Positions 1 to 9,025 are shown, numbered from the stretch's first letter. The stretch is 64,000 nt of DNA from Bryobacterales bacterium (GCA_028819215.1 JAPPMG010000036.1:42717-106716), one strand, 5' to 3'. Notes: generated by a model from the sequence alone, not told the origin. Numbers and translations: made by a program.

Positions 1-1817
1 ACGCGCGCCCGGTCGGCCTGGCCGATCAGGAACGAGGCCAAGTCCGCGCCGGTCCCCGGGATCACGCTGCCGTCCGGATTGAGGCCGCGCGTGTCGGTGT
101 TGGCGAAGTCAAAGACGCCCGAGGCCGTCTGCCGGCCCAGTTCGCTGCCCTGGTATTTCCGGTAGTCGATGCCGAACTTGAACGTTTGATTGCCAGCCAC
201 CTTCGTGAAGTGGGCCGTGTACTCGAAGTTCGTGAACGCGAACAGCCGCCGGGACAACCCCGACCCAATGCTTGTAATGCTTGGATTGCCCCCGATGTTG
301 AATCGCGGGAAGGCGTCCGGCCCCACGCCAGTCAGGCCGATCTGGGACGCCAGGTCCTCGTTCAGGTTGACGCCTTGGACGTCGTTGCGGTACCGGAAGA
401 ACCCGCCCGTTGCGGTCATGAAGAAGGTTGGGGAGAACAGCCTCGTATACGAGAGCAGTATGTTCTGTTGCCGTTGAGGACGGCGTACGGCGTTCGGGTC
501 GGCTGGACCCCAGTCTGGCGACGCAACGTTGTCGTCCGTCACCGGCATGAACAGGTTGTATCGGAACGTCAGCTTGTCGTTGGGATCAATTTCGTAATCG
601 ACCCGCATGGTGTGGCTGGTGCGGCGGAGCTCGCGTGGCAGGTTGCTGACCCAGTTCCCCTCGTTCGAAATATCGACCGCAGTCCGGTTCGCTGTGGGCA
701 CGAACGAGATCGCCTTCTGGGCGACCGGATCCAGCCGGCTGCTGGGAATCACGTTGTTCGCGAACTGCATCTCCCCTCCGCGCCCGGTCGACGTGAGCGG
801 ATCGTATACCCTGCGGAGCACGCCGTTCGACTGCAGCATCGTCGACAGGTCGCCGGTCTTCCATTCGGGCAGGCCCACGCTGCGAACTCGCAGGTCCTCG
901 AGGTTCTGGATCGTGATGTCGTAGTTGTAGAAGAAGAACGCCTTGTTCTTGACGATCGGGCCTCCGATCGTTCCGCCGGGCACGTTGCGACGCAGCTTCG
1001 TCCTGCTCCTCGCATCCCATCCGCGAGCGCTGAACGCGTCGTTGCGCATGAACCAATAGCCCGAGCCGTGAAACTCGTTGGTGCCGGACTTCGTGGTAGC
1101 GTTCATGAATCCCGCGGCCGATCGTCCGTACTCGGCGGTTGGCGCGTTCGCTTCGACTCGGACTTCGGAGATTGCGTCGACCGGCGGGCTCAGCTCAGTG
1201 ATCGTCGCGCCGATGCCCGTCCGGCTGTTCACCACTCCATCGATGAAGACGCCGGCAGATCTGGTGCGCCCTCCGGCGATCGTGACGTCGCCGCCTCCGG
1301 CGCGGTTGCTGTTGCGCATCCGCTGGGCGCCGGGTGTGAGGTCGATCAGGTCGAAGACCTCTCGATTGACCAACGGAAGCTCGAGAACGCGCTTGTTCTC
1401 AACCACGGCGGCGAGGGAGCCTCGAGATGTCTCCACGAGCGGGCTCGCCGCTTCAACCGTGACCGTTTCGGTGATGGCTCCAACCTCGAGCACGGCGTCA
1501 TATGTCAGGACGCTGCCGACCTCAACTCGCAGGTTGCTGACTTGGTGAGGTCGAAAACCCTCCGACTCCATGCGGACCGAATACGACCCCGGCAAGACAC
1601 TGGGCAAGTAGTAGGTACCGTCCCCTTGCGTTTCCACAAGGCTCGAGGTCCCTTGATCCTCGTTGGTGATTTCCACTTGGACTCCGGGAATGACCGCTCC
1701 GGTGTTGTCGGTTGCGGTGCCCAGAATCGTGCCCAGCGTCTGGGAAGGTGCCTGGCTGGCGAGCGCAGCCAACATGGCCGCTGCAACCAGAAACCGAGAG
1801 AAAGTGTTCAGTGACAT
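1..1817 (-). CDS. TonB-dependent receptor with N-terminal carboxypeptidase-regulatory-like domain (C-terminus beyond window)
   Basis: The reading frame runs from ATG at 1815-1817 off the left edge, giving about 605 visible residues. The start has GGAGG about 8 nt upstream and is followed by a signal peptide (MSLNTFSRFLVAAAMLAALA). Residues about 25-110 read as a carboxypeptidase-regulatory-like beta-sandwich (GTILGTATDNTGAVIPG, then LPSVLPGSYSV). A plug-like region follows, with IAGGRTRSAGVFIDG near 160 and EYGRSAAGFMNATTKSGTNEFHG near 200, then the start of the beta-barrel. This Oar-like design is frequent in Acidobacteriota and imports or binds large substrates at the outer membrane. It is transcribed away from the sulfatase at 2092. 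The family is clear; the substrate is unknown. Confidence 0.9.
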   Translation of the reverse strand, partial: MSLNTFSRFLVAAAMLAALASQAPSQTLGTILGTATDNTGAVIPGVQVEITNEDQGTSSLVETQGDGTYYLPSVLPGSYSVRMESEGFRPHQVSNLRVEVGSVLTYDAVLEVGAITETVTVEAASPLVETSRGSLAAVVENKRVLELPLVNREVFDLIDLTPGAQRMRNSNRAGGGDVTIAGGRTRSAGVFIDGVVNSRTGIGATITELSPPVDAISEVRVEANAPTAEYGRSAAGFMNATTKSGTNEFHGSGYWFMRNDAFSARGWDARSRTKLRRNVPGGTIGGPIVKNKAFFFYNYDITIQNLEDLRVRSVGLPEWKTGDLSTMLQSNGVLRRVYDPLTSTGRGGEMQFANNVIPSSRLDPVAQKAISFVPTANRTAVDISNEGNWVSNLPRELRRTSHTMRVDYEIDPNDKLTFRYNLFMPVTDDNVASPDWGPADPNAVRRPQRQQNILLSYTRLFSPTFFMTATGGFFRYRNDVQGVNLNEDLASQIGLTGVGPDAFPRFNIGGNPSITSIGSGLSRRLFAFTNFEYTAHFTKVAGNQTFKFGIDYRKYQGSELGRQTASGVFDFANTDTRGLNPDGSVIPGTGADLASFLIGQADRAR

Positions 1818-2091
1818 GAGGAAGGCCTCCTTGTGTTTGTCTGAACTCAAAACATGGTTAGCGCGCCAACAGCCTAGTGCGGCTTCCGCTGGACTGCAAC
1901 CCCGTTCGGGCAGAAAACGGGCCGTTTATGGCCGAAGACGCGAGAGTTCGCCCCGTTTATCGCCCGGGCCATCGAATTCCTACACTGCGGACCGGCCGAA
2001 CGGCGTAGGTGCTTTCAGGGCCGTCTGGATCGAAACAAACGAAGACAGGCCTGCCTGCAGCCGCCCGAGGGAGGCTTGCTAGACTGCGGCC

Positions 2092-3585
2092 ATGCGCCAC
2101 TGGTACGCGATCGTGTTGCCGCTATTCCTGTCCGCGACAGGCGCGCGTGCGCAGCTTCCAAATATCGTCGTCGTGTTGGCGGATGACATGGGCTGGGGCG
2201 ACCCGCAGTCGTATCAGCCCGCGTCCAAAATCCCCACGCCCAACATCGACAGGCTGGCGCGAGAGGGGATCCGCTTTACCGATGCCCACAGCCCGTCGGC
2301 GGTCTGCACGCCGACGCGTTACGGGTTGCTGACCGGGCGCTATGCGTGGCGCACGTCGCTTACCAGCGGCGTCTTGGACGGCTTCGGCCCGCCGCTGATC
2401 GACCCGCAGCAGGACGATACCGTCGCGCTGCTGCTGAAACGCTCGGGCTACCGTACCGCGGCCGTGGGCAAGTGGCATCTCGGCATGCGCTGGCTGGACA
2501 AGGGCGGTACTCCGATTCCGCGTCGAACGGGAGGATTTCGCCCCGGCGACGATGTCGATTACACCGCTGAACTGCGGGGAGGGCCCTTGGACGTTGGTTT
2601 CGACACGTTCTTCGGGATCTCCGCATCCCTTGACATGAGCCCGTACTGCTTCCTGCGGAATCGATCCGTGGAAATGATTCCGGACATACCTGTTCCGTCC
2701 AACAGGGCCGACATCTTTTCGGGCTTGTCAGCCGGGGTGCGCTCGCGACGCTTTCGAGTGGAGGACGTGCTGCCGAGGCTGGCTGAGGAAGCTGTACTCT
2801 TGATCGACCAGCAGGCAGGCCGGGACGAGCCCTTCTTTCTGTACATGCCGCTGGCTTCACCGCACCTGCCAGTTGCGCCCGTTCGGCCGGGCAGCAGTCG
2901 TGCCGGCCTTTACGGTGACTTCGTCTTTGAGACGGACCGAGCGCTCGGGAGAGTCTTGGAAGCCTTGGATCGGAACGGCTTGAGCGCCGACACGCTGGTG
3001 CTCTTCACCAGCGACAACGGAGGTCTGTGGCACTGGTGGGATTTCCGCGCCGCCGATGACGGCGGAGCTGCCCCGCGCACGGCCCGGGGGGACTACGTCC
3101 GCGGCTACGGACACCAGAGCAACGCAACTTTGCGCGGCACGAAGGCGGACATCTTTGAAGGTGGCCACAGGGTGCCATTCGTCGTTCGCTGGCCGGGCCA
3201 GGCAGCGGCGGGCAGCACCAGCAATGCGCTGGTCGTGTTGACCGACCTCTATGCCACGGTGGCGGAGATCGTCGGCGCCGAGGCACAAGGTACTTCGGGC
3301 CAAGATAGCCACTCGCTGGTACCGGTTCTGCAGGGTCGCGGAGGCTCAGGGCGGGCTTCGGCCGTCCACCACTCCTCGCGAGGCATGTTTGCCATCCGCA
3401 AGGGCGACTGGAAGCTGATCGCTGGCCGTGGCTCTGGCGGATTCACCGTTCCTCGGGAGATCGACGGTCCCGGCGGTCAGCTCTACGACTTGGCGGCTGA
3501 TCCGCAGGAAACCGAGAACCTGTACGACTCCAGGCCCGAGGTCGTGGCGGAACTTGAGGAACTGCTGCGGGCGGTCCGGCAGTGA
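2092..3585 (+). CDS. Sulfatase (arylsulfatase A type), exported
   Basis: A 497-residue type I sulfatase that hydrolyses sulfate esters. The ATG is followed by a short signal peptide ending near GARAQ. The metal site begins at NIVVVLADDMGWGD (residues about 25-38). The activation motif CTPTR (in SAVCTPTRYGLLTGR, near residue 75) has the Cys that formylglycine-generating enzyme converts to formylglycine. Further alkaline-phosphatase-fold motifs are GKWHLG near 125 and LFTSDNGG near 305, and the C-terminal region has the usual GDWKLI and LYDLAADPQETENL. It is likely periplasmic or secreted and acts on sulfated glycans. It is divergent from the TonB receptor across a 274-bp gap, so the two may share a regulatory region. 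Confidence 0.93.
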   Translation: MRHWYAIVLPLFLSATGARAQLPNIVVVLADDMGWGDPQSYQPASKIPTPNIDRLAREGIRFTDAHSPSAVCTPTRYGLLTGRYAWRTSLTSGVLDGFGPPLIDPQQDDTVALLLKRSGYRTAAVGKWHLGMRWLDKGGTPIPRRTGGFRPGDDVDYTAELRGGPLDVGFDTFFGISASLDMSPYCFLRNRSVEMIPDIPVPSNRADIFSGLSAGVRSRRFRVEDVLPRLAEEAVLLIDQQAGRDEPFFLYMPLASPHLPVAPVRPGSSRAGLYGDFVFETDRALGRVLEALDRNGLSADTLVLFTSDNGGLWHWWDFRAADDGGAAPRTARGDYVRGYGHQSNATLRGTKADIFEGGHRVPFVVRWPGQAAAGSTSNALVVLTDLYATVAEIVGAEAQGTSGQDSHSLVPVLQGRGGSGRASAVHHSSRGMFAIRKGDWKLIAGRGSGGFTVPREIDGPGGQLYDLAADPQETENLYDSRPEVVAELEELLRAVRQ

Positions 3586-3729
3586 TGCTCGCGGGCGGGA
3601 CGCCGCTGCGTGAGCAGGTCGGTCAAGCGGTCAGGGATCGCCAGCGTTTACCTGCCAAGATTTCCCGGAGGCTGTATCCCCGAGCGTTGCGTCCGCAGGT
3701 ATGTCCGAGGATGCCCTCGCTGAGACCGC

Positions 3730-4611
3730 TCAGGCACCTGTCAGGTCGCGCAGAGCTCTTCGGTCTCGAGCGAACGCGTCCATGCACTCCCGCTGTTTCG
3801 CGGGGTCGCGATGGTCGATGTATTCCATATGCAGCGACACAGGCGTTCCCTCGCTGACCTCGGTGCTCACCATCGTGTACAGCTCCGGGTCGACTTGCCC
3901 GGTTCCCAGAGGCACGTTGACGGGCTTGCGGCCTTGCCAGCGGAAATCCTTCATATAGACCACTCGGACGCGATCGCGGATCACTCGCCACAGCACAGGC
4001 CACGACATGCCAGCTTCGGCTGTGGCGTGGCGAACGTCGAAGATTGCCGACACCTGTTTCTCGGGAACGCCCTCCAGCATCCGATGGATATCCCACACCG
4101 ATCCGCCGACGAGGTTTCTGCCGGCGTGGTTCTGGTAGAGCCCCGCGAGCCGAAACCCGCTTAGGTAGTCGGCGAGACGCAGCACGGTTTGGCGATGCTC
4201 GTCGAGCTGGGCGAGGATAGGGCGCTCGAAATCGTAGCGGTAATACGCCATGCGGAACCACTTGATGCCGAGGCTGTCTGCGGTCTTGATCACTCGCTGC
4301 GAGAGCGCATTGTCGGCATCCTGGATGTCAGTCGTGATCATTCCGACGCTTCGGCCGCGCTTCTCTAGGGCCCGGACCAGCCGCGGCAGATCGCGTTCGA
4401 CGTTCTCCGGCTCGACTTGTCCGCCCTTGCGGACGGTGGCTTCGATGCCGTCGAGGTCGTTTTCTTCGAGAAAGACGGCGACCTCGTCGAAGGAGAGCCA
4501 CTGCAGGTGCTTGGCAAACGCGAGCACCGGTCCAAAGCGCTGATCGGAAGCCTGCAGTGCGCTGGCTAAGGCGGCGCTCGCACCCAGTTTCACGAGTTCT
4601 CTTCTGTTCAT
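3730..4611 (-). CDS. Sugar phosphate isomerase/epimerase-like TIM-barrel protein, exported
   Basis: A 293-residue protein starting MNRRELVKLGASAALASALQ, a short Tat-like twin-arginine signal. The rest reads as a xylose-isomerase-like TIM barrel: LDGIEATVRKGG near 55, a run of acidic and His residues (QNHAGRN near 160, FDVRHATAE near 190, YMKDFRW near 222, HMEYIDH near 262) that would form the divalent-metal site. Family members isomerise or epimerise sugars or act on oxidised sugars such as 3-keto-glycosides. It ends about 145 bp from the sulfatase stop (convergent) and lies downstream of uppS on the same strand. The substrate cannot be told from sequence. Confidence 0.8.
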   Translation of the reverse strand: MNRRELVKLGASAALASALQASDQRFGPVLAFAKHLQWLSFDEVAVFLEENDLDGIEATVRKGGQVEPENVERDLPRLVRALEKRGRSVGMITTDIQDADNALSQRVIKTADSLGIKWFRMAYYRYDFERPILAQLDEHRQTVLRLADYLSGFRLAGLYQNHAGRNLVGGSVWDIHRMLEGVPEKQVSAIFDVRHATAEAGMSWPVLWRVIRDRVRVVYMKDFRWQGRKPVNVPLGTGQVDPELYTMVSTEVSEGTPVSLHMEYIDHRDPAKQRECMDAFARDRRALRDLTGA

Positions 4612-4757
4612 CCCAATATTTCCTCTGTCGACTGAGCGTCTGGTTCAACAGCCGCTCGCCTGAAAGGGTAGCTCATGCGTGCTGGTTCCCGAAATGGCTC
4701 AAGCAGAATTCTGCGATCCGAGGCGGCGCGATTCAGCAAGTCTTTCGCCAAGGCAAA

Positions 4758-5609
4758 TCAGTCCTCGAAGTCGCCGCTACGGGTCTGGACTGCCCTCGCC
4801 CTGTTCCGGACGCTCGCCAAGTCGAAGTCACGCACCCTGCTTGGCTGGTACGGGTCAGCGGTCGATTCCCCATCTGTGTTGCCATTGCTCGGGGTCAGGC
4901 CCCCGTAGCGCCGCTCGCGGCAACGAAATGCCTCGACCGCCTGGCGCAGATCCTCGCCATCGAAGTCCGGCCAGAGCGTTTCGATGAACATCAGCTCCGC
5001 GTAGGCCGATTCGAACAGCAGGAAATCGCTGAGGCGCTGCTCGCCGCTCGTGCGGATGATCAGGTCGACCTGCGGTGTTTCGAGATCGGAGTGGCATGCG
5101 TGGTTGACCCGTCTTAGGAAGCCGCTCTCGTCGCAGCGCTCGTCCGATCTAAGCGCCGCGGCAGCGGCGAGTATGGCCGAACGTCCCGAATAGTCGACAG
5201 CCATTCGCAGGTAAAGCCGCGTTCCTGCTCGGGTCGCATGCTCCGCCGCCTCGATTTCCCGGACCAGCGCGGGCGACAAGCGGTCTCGTCGGCCGATCAA
5301 GCCGAGCCGCACTCCGCGTTGGCGACAGTTCTCTCGCTCGCGGACCAGGAATGACTCGAGCAGACCCAGCAGCACCGACACCTCGCTGGCCGGCCGTCGC
5401 CAGTTGTCGGCGGAGAAGGCGTAAAGCGTAAGTGTCGTGATTCCGAGTGAAGGCGCCGCTTCCACCGCGCGTCGCACTGCGTCGGCGCCACGCCCGTGTC
5501 CCTCCGTGCGCTGGAGCCCACGCGCCTTAGCCCAGCGGCCGTTGCCGTCCATGATTAGGCCCACGTGGAGCCCTTCGTCAGGCGATCTGGCAGTTTCGCG
5601 CATATTCAT
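4758..5609 (-). CDS. uppS: Undecaprenyl diphosphate synthase (isoprenyl transferase)
   Basis: A cis-prenyltransferase that elongates farnesyl diphosphate with isopentenyl diphosphate to make the C55 lipid carrier of cell-wall synthesis. The catalytic GLIMDGNGRWA motif lies close to the start, and DLIIRTSGEQRLSDFLLFES is the conserved C-terminal substrate-binding segment. The frame is open 309 nt further upstream, but that extension is Ser/Pro/Cys-rich and overlaps another coding-like frame. I therefore start at ATG 5607-5609, giving 283 residues against about 250 for the family. A second ATG lies two codons on at 5601-5603. The start overlaps the stop of the small frame at 5578-5838 by 32 nt, suggesting translational coupling. 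Confidence 0.9.
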   Translation of the reverse strand: MNMRETARSPDEGLHVGLIMDGNGRWAKARGLQRTEGHGRGADAVRRAVEAAPSLGITTLTLYAFSADNWRRPASEVSVLLGLLESFLVRERENCRQRGVRLGLIGRRDRLSPALVREIEAAEHATRAGTRLYLRMAVDYSGRSAILAAAAALRSDERCDESGFLRRVNHACHSDLETPQVDLIIRTSGEQRLSDFLLFESAYAELMFIETLWPDFDGEDLRQAVEAFRCRERRYGGLTPSNGNTDGESTADPYQPSRVRDFDLASVRNRARAVQTRSGDFED

Positions 5610-5838
5610 GTACCCCGGTGGTCCGTTCACGCCGGCCGGCGGTGTGCTCGCGAATTGCGACTTGCGCCGCCTCACGGCCGAAGCCGCGCAGGATCTGCTC
5701 CAAGACGGGGCGCATGCACAGCACTCGCTCGGTGACGTTGGTGGACTGCTGACGCCCGCGGGTGTCGGGTGTTGGGCAATCGTAGTCGACGGCCCATGCC
5801 AGTTGGGATGGAAGCCGAAGAGGAAGTCGCAATGCCAT
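5578..5838 (-). CDS. Small hypothetical protein overlapping the start of uppS
   Basis: An 86-residue frame on the same strand as uppS, ending 32 nt inside it. Its codons end mostly in G or C through the middle of the frame, as expected for a real gene here, whereas the overlapping upstream extension of uppS looks non-coding. The sequence (MALRLPLRLPSQLAWAVDYD, then RVLCMRPVLEQILRGFGREA) has no domain I recognise. It may be a small gene coupled to uppS, or the eroded end of a longer gene. No strong ribosome binding site is visible. Confidence 0.4.
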   Translation of the reverse strand: MALRLPLRLPSQLAWAVDYDCPTPDTRGRQQSTNVTERVLCMRPVLEQILRGFGREAAQVAIREHTAGRRERTTGVHEYARNCQIA

Positions 5839-5970
5839 GGTCCTCGCTCGTTGCCGATGGCGGATCCGCGAGGGGAACCGCTCGAGGTCAGTATCGGAAG
5901 CACGTTGCGCAGATACATGAGCGAAGAGTGAGCGTTTGGTGATATTTCGCTGAAACCGGTTGAAGCGGGC

Positions 5971-7347
5971 TCAGCGGGGCCGCTTGGTGAGCCCGGCAGA
6001 CAGGCCAGAGCCGAACATGAGGCCCTCGAAAGCGCTGATCGCGACGCGGGTCACCGCTCCTGGTTCCTGCTCGCCGAGCAGGCGGGCAAGTGGCCCAAGG
6101 CCGACTTGGGATCCAGGGAAGCTCTGCGCCATGAGATCGAGGCTCATGGCTCCTAAGGCGCGGCCGCTCCAGCCAAGCAGCCCGCCACCTACCGCGCACA
6201 CAATGCCTGTCAGGAGCGCTACGCGGGCTCGGGCCAGCCCATGGGGGGTGGCCATGCCGCCCTCTGTGGTCGGCGTGGCAAGCCCGTACCCTAGACCGAC
6301 CGCTCCGCCGACCACCAAGCCTTCTACGGCACCGGCCAGCGGAGAAAGTTCGCGACCGAATAGGCCTTCGAGCGCGAGCCGTCCTACGAGATGGGAGGCC
6401 ACGCCGATTGCCAGACCGCTGGATGCGCCTGCCACTACGAGTGCCAGCCGACGCTGCGCACGGAATGCGGCTTCCGCTGCGGCAAGCCCGGCCCCAACTC
6501 CCGCGGCCGCTACACCGCCGACGACTGTTCCGAGCAGCGGGAGGACAACTAGCACTCCGTTGTCCGCTATTGACCCAGGGCCGAAGCGAAGGACGAGACT
6601 GCCGATCAAGCCGGCGATCGCACCTGCAGCTGCTCCGCCGGCTGCCGCTGCCATCCATCGACGACGGGCCAGGCTGGCGGCGCGTCGGATACGAAGCAGG
6701 AAGAGAGTTGTCGCTGCGGCAAGCCAACCACGCTTTCCCAGCAACGGGACCGGCCCCGCCCCTGCAACGTCCCAACGGGTCTCGCGCAAATATGCGAGGG
6801 CCACGGCGCGCCCCGCTCTGCCGGTCAGCCGGTCGAGAGCCTTCGCCGTGCCGAGTTCGTGCAGGGTCTCGGCGGCCTGCCGCCTTCGGTCGTCCCGCGC
6901 TTCTTCGTTGTCGGACTCGGCATCGAGCAATGCATCCAATGCCTTCTCGAAGGAGGCGTTTGCGTCGGGTTCCTCTGTTGAGGCTCGTGCAGGCTCTAGG
7001 GGCCCCACATCCGGCTCTTCGACGACGTCGTCGCAGACAAAGCGGTAGCCGTGTCGCGAGACAGTGCGAATGAAGGTCGGATCGCGCGGGTCGTCGCCCA
7101 GCGCGCGTCGGAGGGTTCGGACCGCCTGGCTTAGAGCGCCGTCGCTGACCACTACATCGCTCCAGACCGCATCGAGGATGTCGTTCCTTGAGACAGCCTC
7201 GTCACGCCGCTCGATGAGTAGGAGCAGCAGGTCGAAGCAACGCGGGATCAGCGGCAGTTCTCGGCCATCGTGGACGAGCGTCCTGCGGGCGGGAGACAAG
7301 ATGTGGCCTGAGAACCGGTAGCGCGTTGTGCCCGGAGATGACCGCAT
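5971..7347 (-). CDS. CadC/ToxR-type winged-helix protein with C-terminal membrane domain
   Basis: From ATG 7345-7347 the product is 458 residues. The open frame extends to 7455, but the extra residues look non-coding. Residues about 10-105 form an OmpR-type winged helix (RYRFSGHILSPARRTLVHDG, PLIPRCFDLLLLLIERRD, SQAVRTLRRALGDDP, FIRTVSRHGYRFVCDD). After an acidic linker and a helical segment, the C-terminal half (about 215-450) is Gly/Ala-rich with several predicted membrane segments, for example GVLVVLPLLGTVVGGVAAAG. Unlike CadC or the TPR-containing relatives, there is no periplasmic sensor or TPR domain visible. It may be a membrane-tethered transcription regulator; the signal is unknown. 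Confidence 0.75.
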   Translation of the reverse strand: MRSSPGTTRYRFSGHILSPARRTLVHDGRELPLIPRCFDLLLLLIERRDEAVSRNDILDAVWSDVVVSDGALSQAVRTLRRALGDDPRDPTFIRTVSRHGYRFVCDDVVEEPDVGPLEPARASTEEPDANASFEKALDALLDAESDNEEARDDRRRQAAETLHELGTAKALDRLTGRAGRAVALAYLRETRWDVAGAGPVPLLGKRGWLAAATTLFLLRIRRAASLARRRWMAAAAGGAAAGAIAGLIGSLVLRFGPGSIADNGVLVVLPLLGTVVGGVAAAGVGAGLAAAEAAFRAQRRLALVVAGASSGLAIGVASHLVGRLALEGLFGRELSPLAGAVEGLVVGGAVGLGYGLATPTTEGGMATPHGLARARVALLTGIVCAVGGGLLGWSGRALGAMSLDLMAQSFPGSQVGLGPLARLLGEQEPGAVTRVAISAFEGLMFGSGLSAGLTKRPR

Positions 7348-7701
7348 CGATGGAAGGCAGTATACGTGGCCGCGTAGTCTACGCACCCGCTGCTGCGACG
7401 CGAAGCGTCCGGAAGGCCCTAGCGCGGCCAGTGTTGAATCGTTCGCACGACCCAATCAGTGGCTGGACTCTCGGTATCCGCCGCAACTCGATAACCGTCC
7501 GCCATTCCACCCGACTAGGCCATGTCCCACTCAACTGGCATCAACTGGGGTCGCGTCTTGGTGCGAAGCTGCCACTGCTGCTGCCGTGCAGCCCGACTTG
7601 GGACCCAAAGATCTCGCACTTCGCCATCATGTTCGACTTGGAGAGCGGCTCGGGCGTGAGCCACGGCGGGATGCCATCGCAGTGGAATCCAAGACTGAAT
7701 C
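7348..7701. other. Intergenic region between winged-helix gene and vapBC
   Basis: About 350 bp between divergently transcribed genes. Open frames here are poor in coding character and I recognise no product. It probably holds the promoter of the winged-helix gene on the minus strand. Confidence 0.5.
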
Positions 7702-7732
7702 TTGACAGCAAGAAAAATGTGGCATCATGATG
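7702..7732 (+). promoter_or_regulatory. vapBC promoter with overlapping palindromic operator candidate
   Basis: TTGACA at 7702-7707 is a perfect -35 box. CATGAT at 7726-7731 after an 18-nt spacer matches the -10 consensus at four of six positions. The -10 is embedded in a perfect 10-bp palindrome, CATCATGATG (7723-7732), a natural binding site for an antitoxin dimer that represses its own operon. The expected transcription start falls at about 7738, the A of the vapB ATG, so the message may be leaderless. The regulatory role is inferred. Confidence 0.55.
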
Positions 7733-7737
7733 TAGTC

Positions 7738-8031
7738 ATGCGAACGACAGTTACATTAGTTCCCGAGGCCGAACTCCTGCTCCGGAACGCGATGAGACGC
7801 ACGGGCGAGTCATTCAAGGAAGTCCTCAACCAAGCAATTCTCAAGGGACTTGCGAATGATTCCATTGAGCCGGACGATGAGCCATTCGTTGTCGCATCGC
7901 GACCAATGGGGCTGCGCCCAGGTTACGACGCAGGTCGGCTAAATTCTCTAGCTGACGACTTGGAAGCGGATTCCTTTCTGGAATTGACGAACGACCTCCT
8001 GAAACGGGCGGGCGGGCATGATCGTACCTGA
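7738..8031 (+). CDS. vapB: VapB-type antitoxin
   Basis: A 97-residue protein starting MRTTVTLVPEAELLLRNAMR, the ribbon-helix-helix-like N-terminus typical of antitoxins paired with PIN toxins. The C-terminal half (DDEPFVVASRPMGLRPGYDA) would wrap the toxin. The open frame begins 36 nt earlier, but the promoter hexamers lie in that stretch, so I use the inner ATG. The gene overlaps vapC by 14 nt, the usual coupling of a type II toxin-antitoxin operon. By family analogy it neutralises VapC and autoregulates through the palindrome at 7723-7732. Confidence 0.8.
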   Translation: MRTTVTLVPEAELLLRNAMRRTGESFKEVLNQAILKGLANDSIEPDDEPFVVASRPMGLRPGYDAGRLNSLADDLEADSFLELTNDLLKRAGGHDRT

Positions 8032-8452
8032 TGCGAATCTGCTGCTTTACGCATACGACTCCGAGAGTCGTTTTTCGGAACAGGCCCGTCAGTGGTGGTG
8101 CGAGTGTCTCAACGGCACGACACCCATTGGTCTGACGCACCCGGTAGTCTTTGCGTTCTTGAGAATCAGCACGATGGGTCGGGTCTTCCGGAATCCCCTT
8201 TCCCTACAAGAGGCCGCCGCAGAAGTTGCCTGTTGGTGCAAGCGTCGGGTTGTCGTAACCTTGCTTCCCGATCGAGGACACCAAGAGGCTGCGATAGAGT
8301 TACTGCGTGCCACCGGATCTGCTGGCGGCAACCTTGTAACGGATGCTCAGATCGCGGCGCTAGCCTTAGCGCACGGGGCCACAGTCCATACGGCGGACCA
8401 AGACTTCCGGCGCTTTCCGGGATTGCGGTGCGAGTTTCCCTTGGAATCGTGA
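8018..8452 (+). CDS. vapC: VapC-type PIN-domain ribonuclease toxin
   Basis: A 144-residue PIN protein. The acidic residues expected for Mg2+-dependent RNA cleavage are in place: D5 (MIVPDANLLLYAYD), E24 or nearby, D109 (GNLVTDAQIAALALAHG) and D127 (VHTADQDFRRFPGL). The length matches VapC. It overlaps vapB by 14 nt and is presumably held inactive by it. VapC enzymes cleave tRNA or rRNA; the specific target cannot be predicted here. Confidence 0.88.
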   Translation: MIVPDANLLLYAYDSESRFSEQARQWWCECLNGTTPIGLTHPVVFAFLRISTMGRVFRNPLSLQEAAAEVACWCKRRVVVTLLPDRGHQEAAIELLRATGSAGGNLVTDAQIAALALAHGATVHTADQDFRRFPGLRCEFPLES

Positions 8453-8575
8453 GAGATAGTCCGTAACCGATTCATTTTAAGAAATTTTCCGTTCTCGTGC
8501 GCCCCCGCTCTACCCACACCTGGGCCAACAGGCCGACCGTAGCACCAATTGGCGGCCGAGTCGCCACGATGGGGT

Positions 8576-9025
8576 ATGCCTAGGTACGTCATCAGTTGCC
8601 CCGACACTCCCGGAGCGGATAGGCCGGAAGTTGGCGACGCCGAAGATATTAGACGCGCAAGGGGCGTCCTTGAACGAATGACTCTGGCGCTCGAAGATCT
8701 GTGCGTCGGGGAAGGCGATGTGAGGAGCAGACTGAATAACGCAGTGGCAAGTCACCTGCTCCAGCTAGGCGAAGAAGATTTCCCAGCTGGATTGGGATGT
8801 AAGTTCACGAAGATAATCCAACAATCAACGCAGTATGACGCAAGTGACTTGTATAGAGCGGGTTTGATTCCCTTGGAGGATCTGTCTCCAGACAGCCGAT
8901 GGTATCGAGGTCGACTTCAGTCGACGATGAGAAGAATCCGCCGATCAACTGGTTCAAAGATTGCTCGCGACATTTGGAGCCTTCATTGTGAAGTGGAGAG
9001 AATAGCTGAGAAACACAGTACGTAA
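8576..9025 (+). CDS. Hypothetical protein
   Basis: A 149-residue frame from ATG 8576 (an in-frame TTG lies at 8549). It is soluble and mostly helical in appearance, with a charged middle (DAEDIRRARGVLERMTLALE) and an Arg-rich stretch near 120-130 (RLQSTMRRIRRSTGSK). I do not recognise the family. Base composition is lower in GC than the neighbours, and it sits between a toxin-antitoxin operon and an insertion sequence, which fits acquired DNA. Confidence 0.6.
   Translation: MPRYVISCPDTPGADRPEVGDAEDIRRARGVLERMTLALEDLCVGEGDVRSRLNNAVASHLLQLGEEDFPAGLGCKFTKIIQQSTQYDASDLYRAGLIPLEDLSPDSRWYRGRLQSTMRRIRRSTGSKIARDIWSLHCEVERIAEKHST

Noticed and set aside
186..1814. 542-codon open frame on the plus strand
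   Set aside because: It lies opposite the TonB-dependent receptor, which has a signal peptide, plug and barrel motifs in the minus frame.
5610..5918. N-terminal extension of uppS to 386 residues
   Set aside because: The extra 103 residues are Ser/Pro/Cys-rich with no family match, and the 86-codon frame is the coding-like one there.
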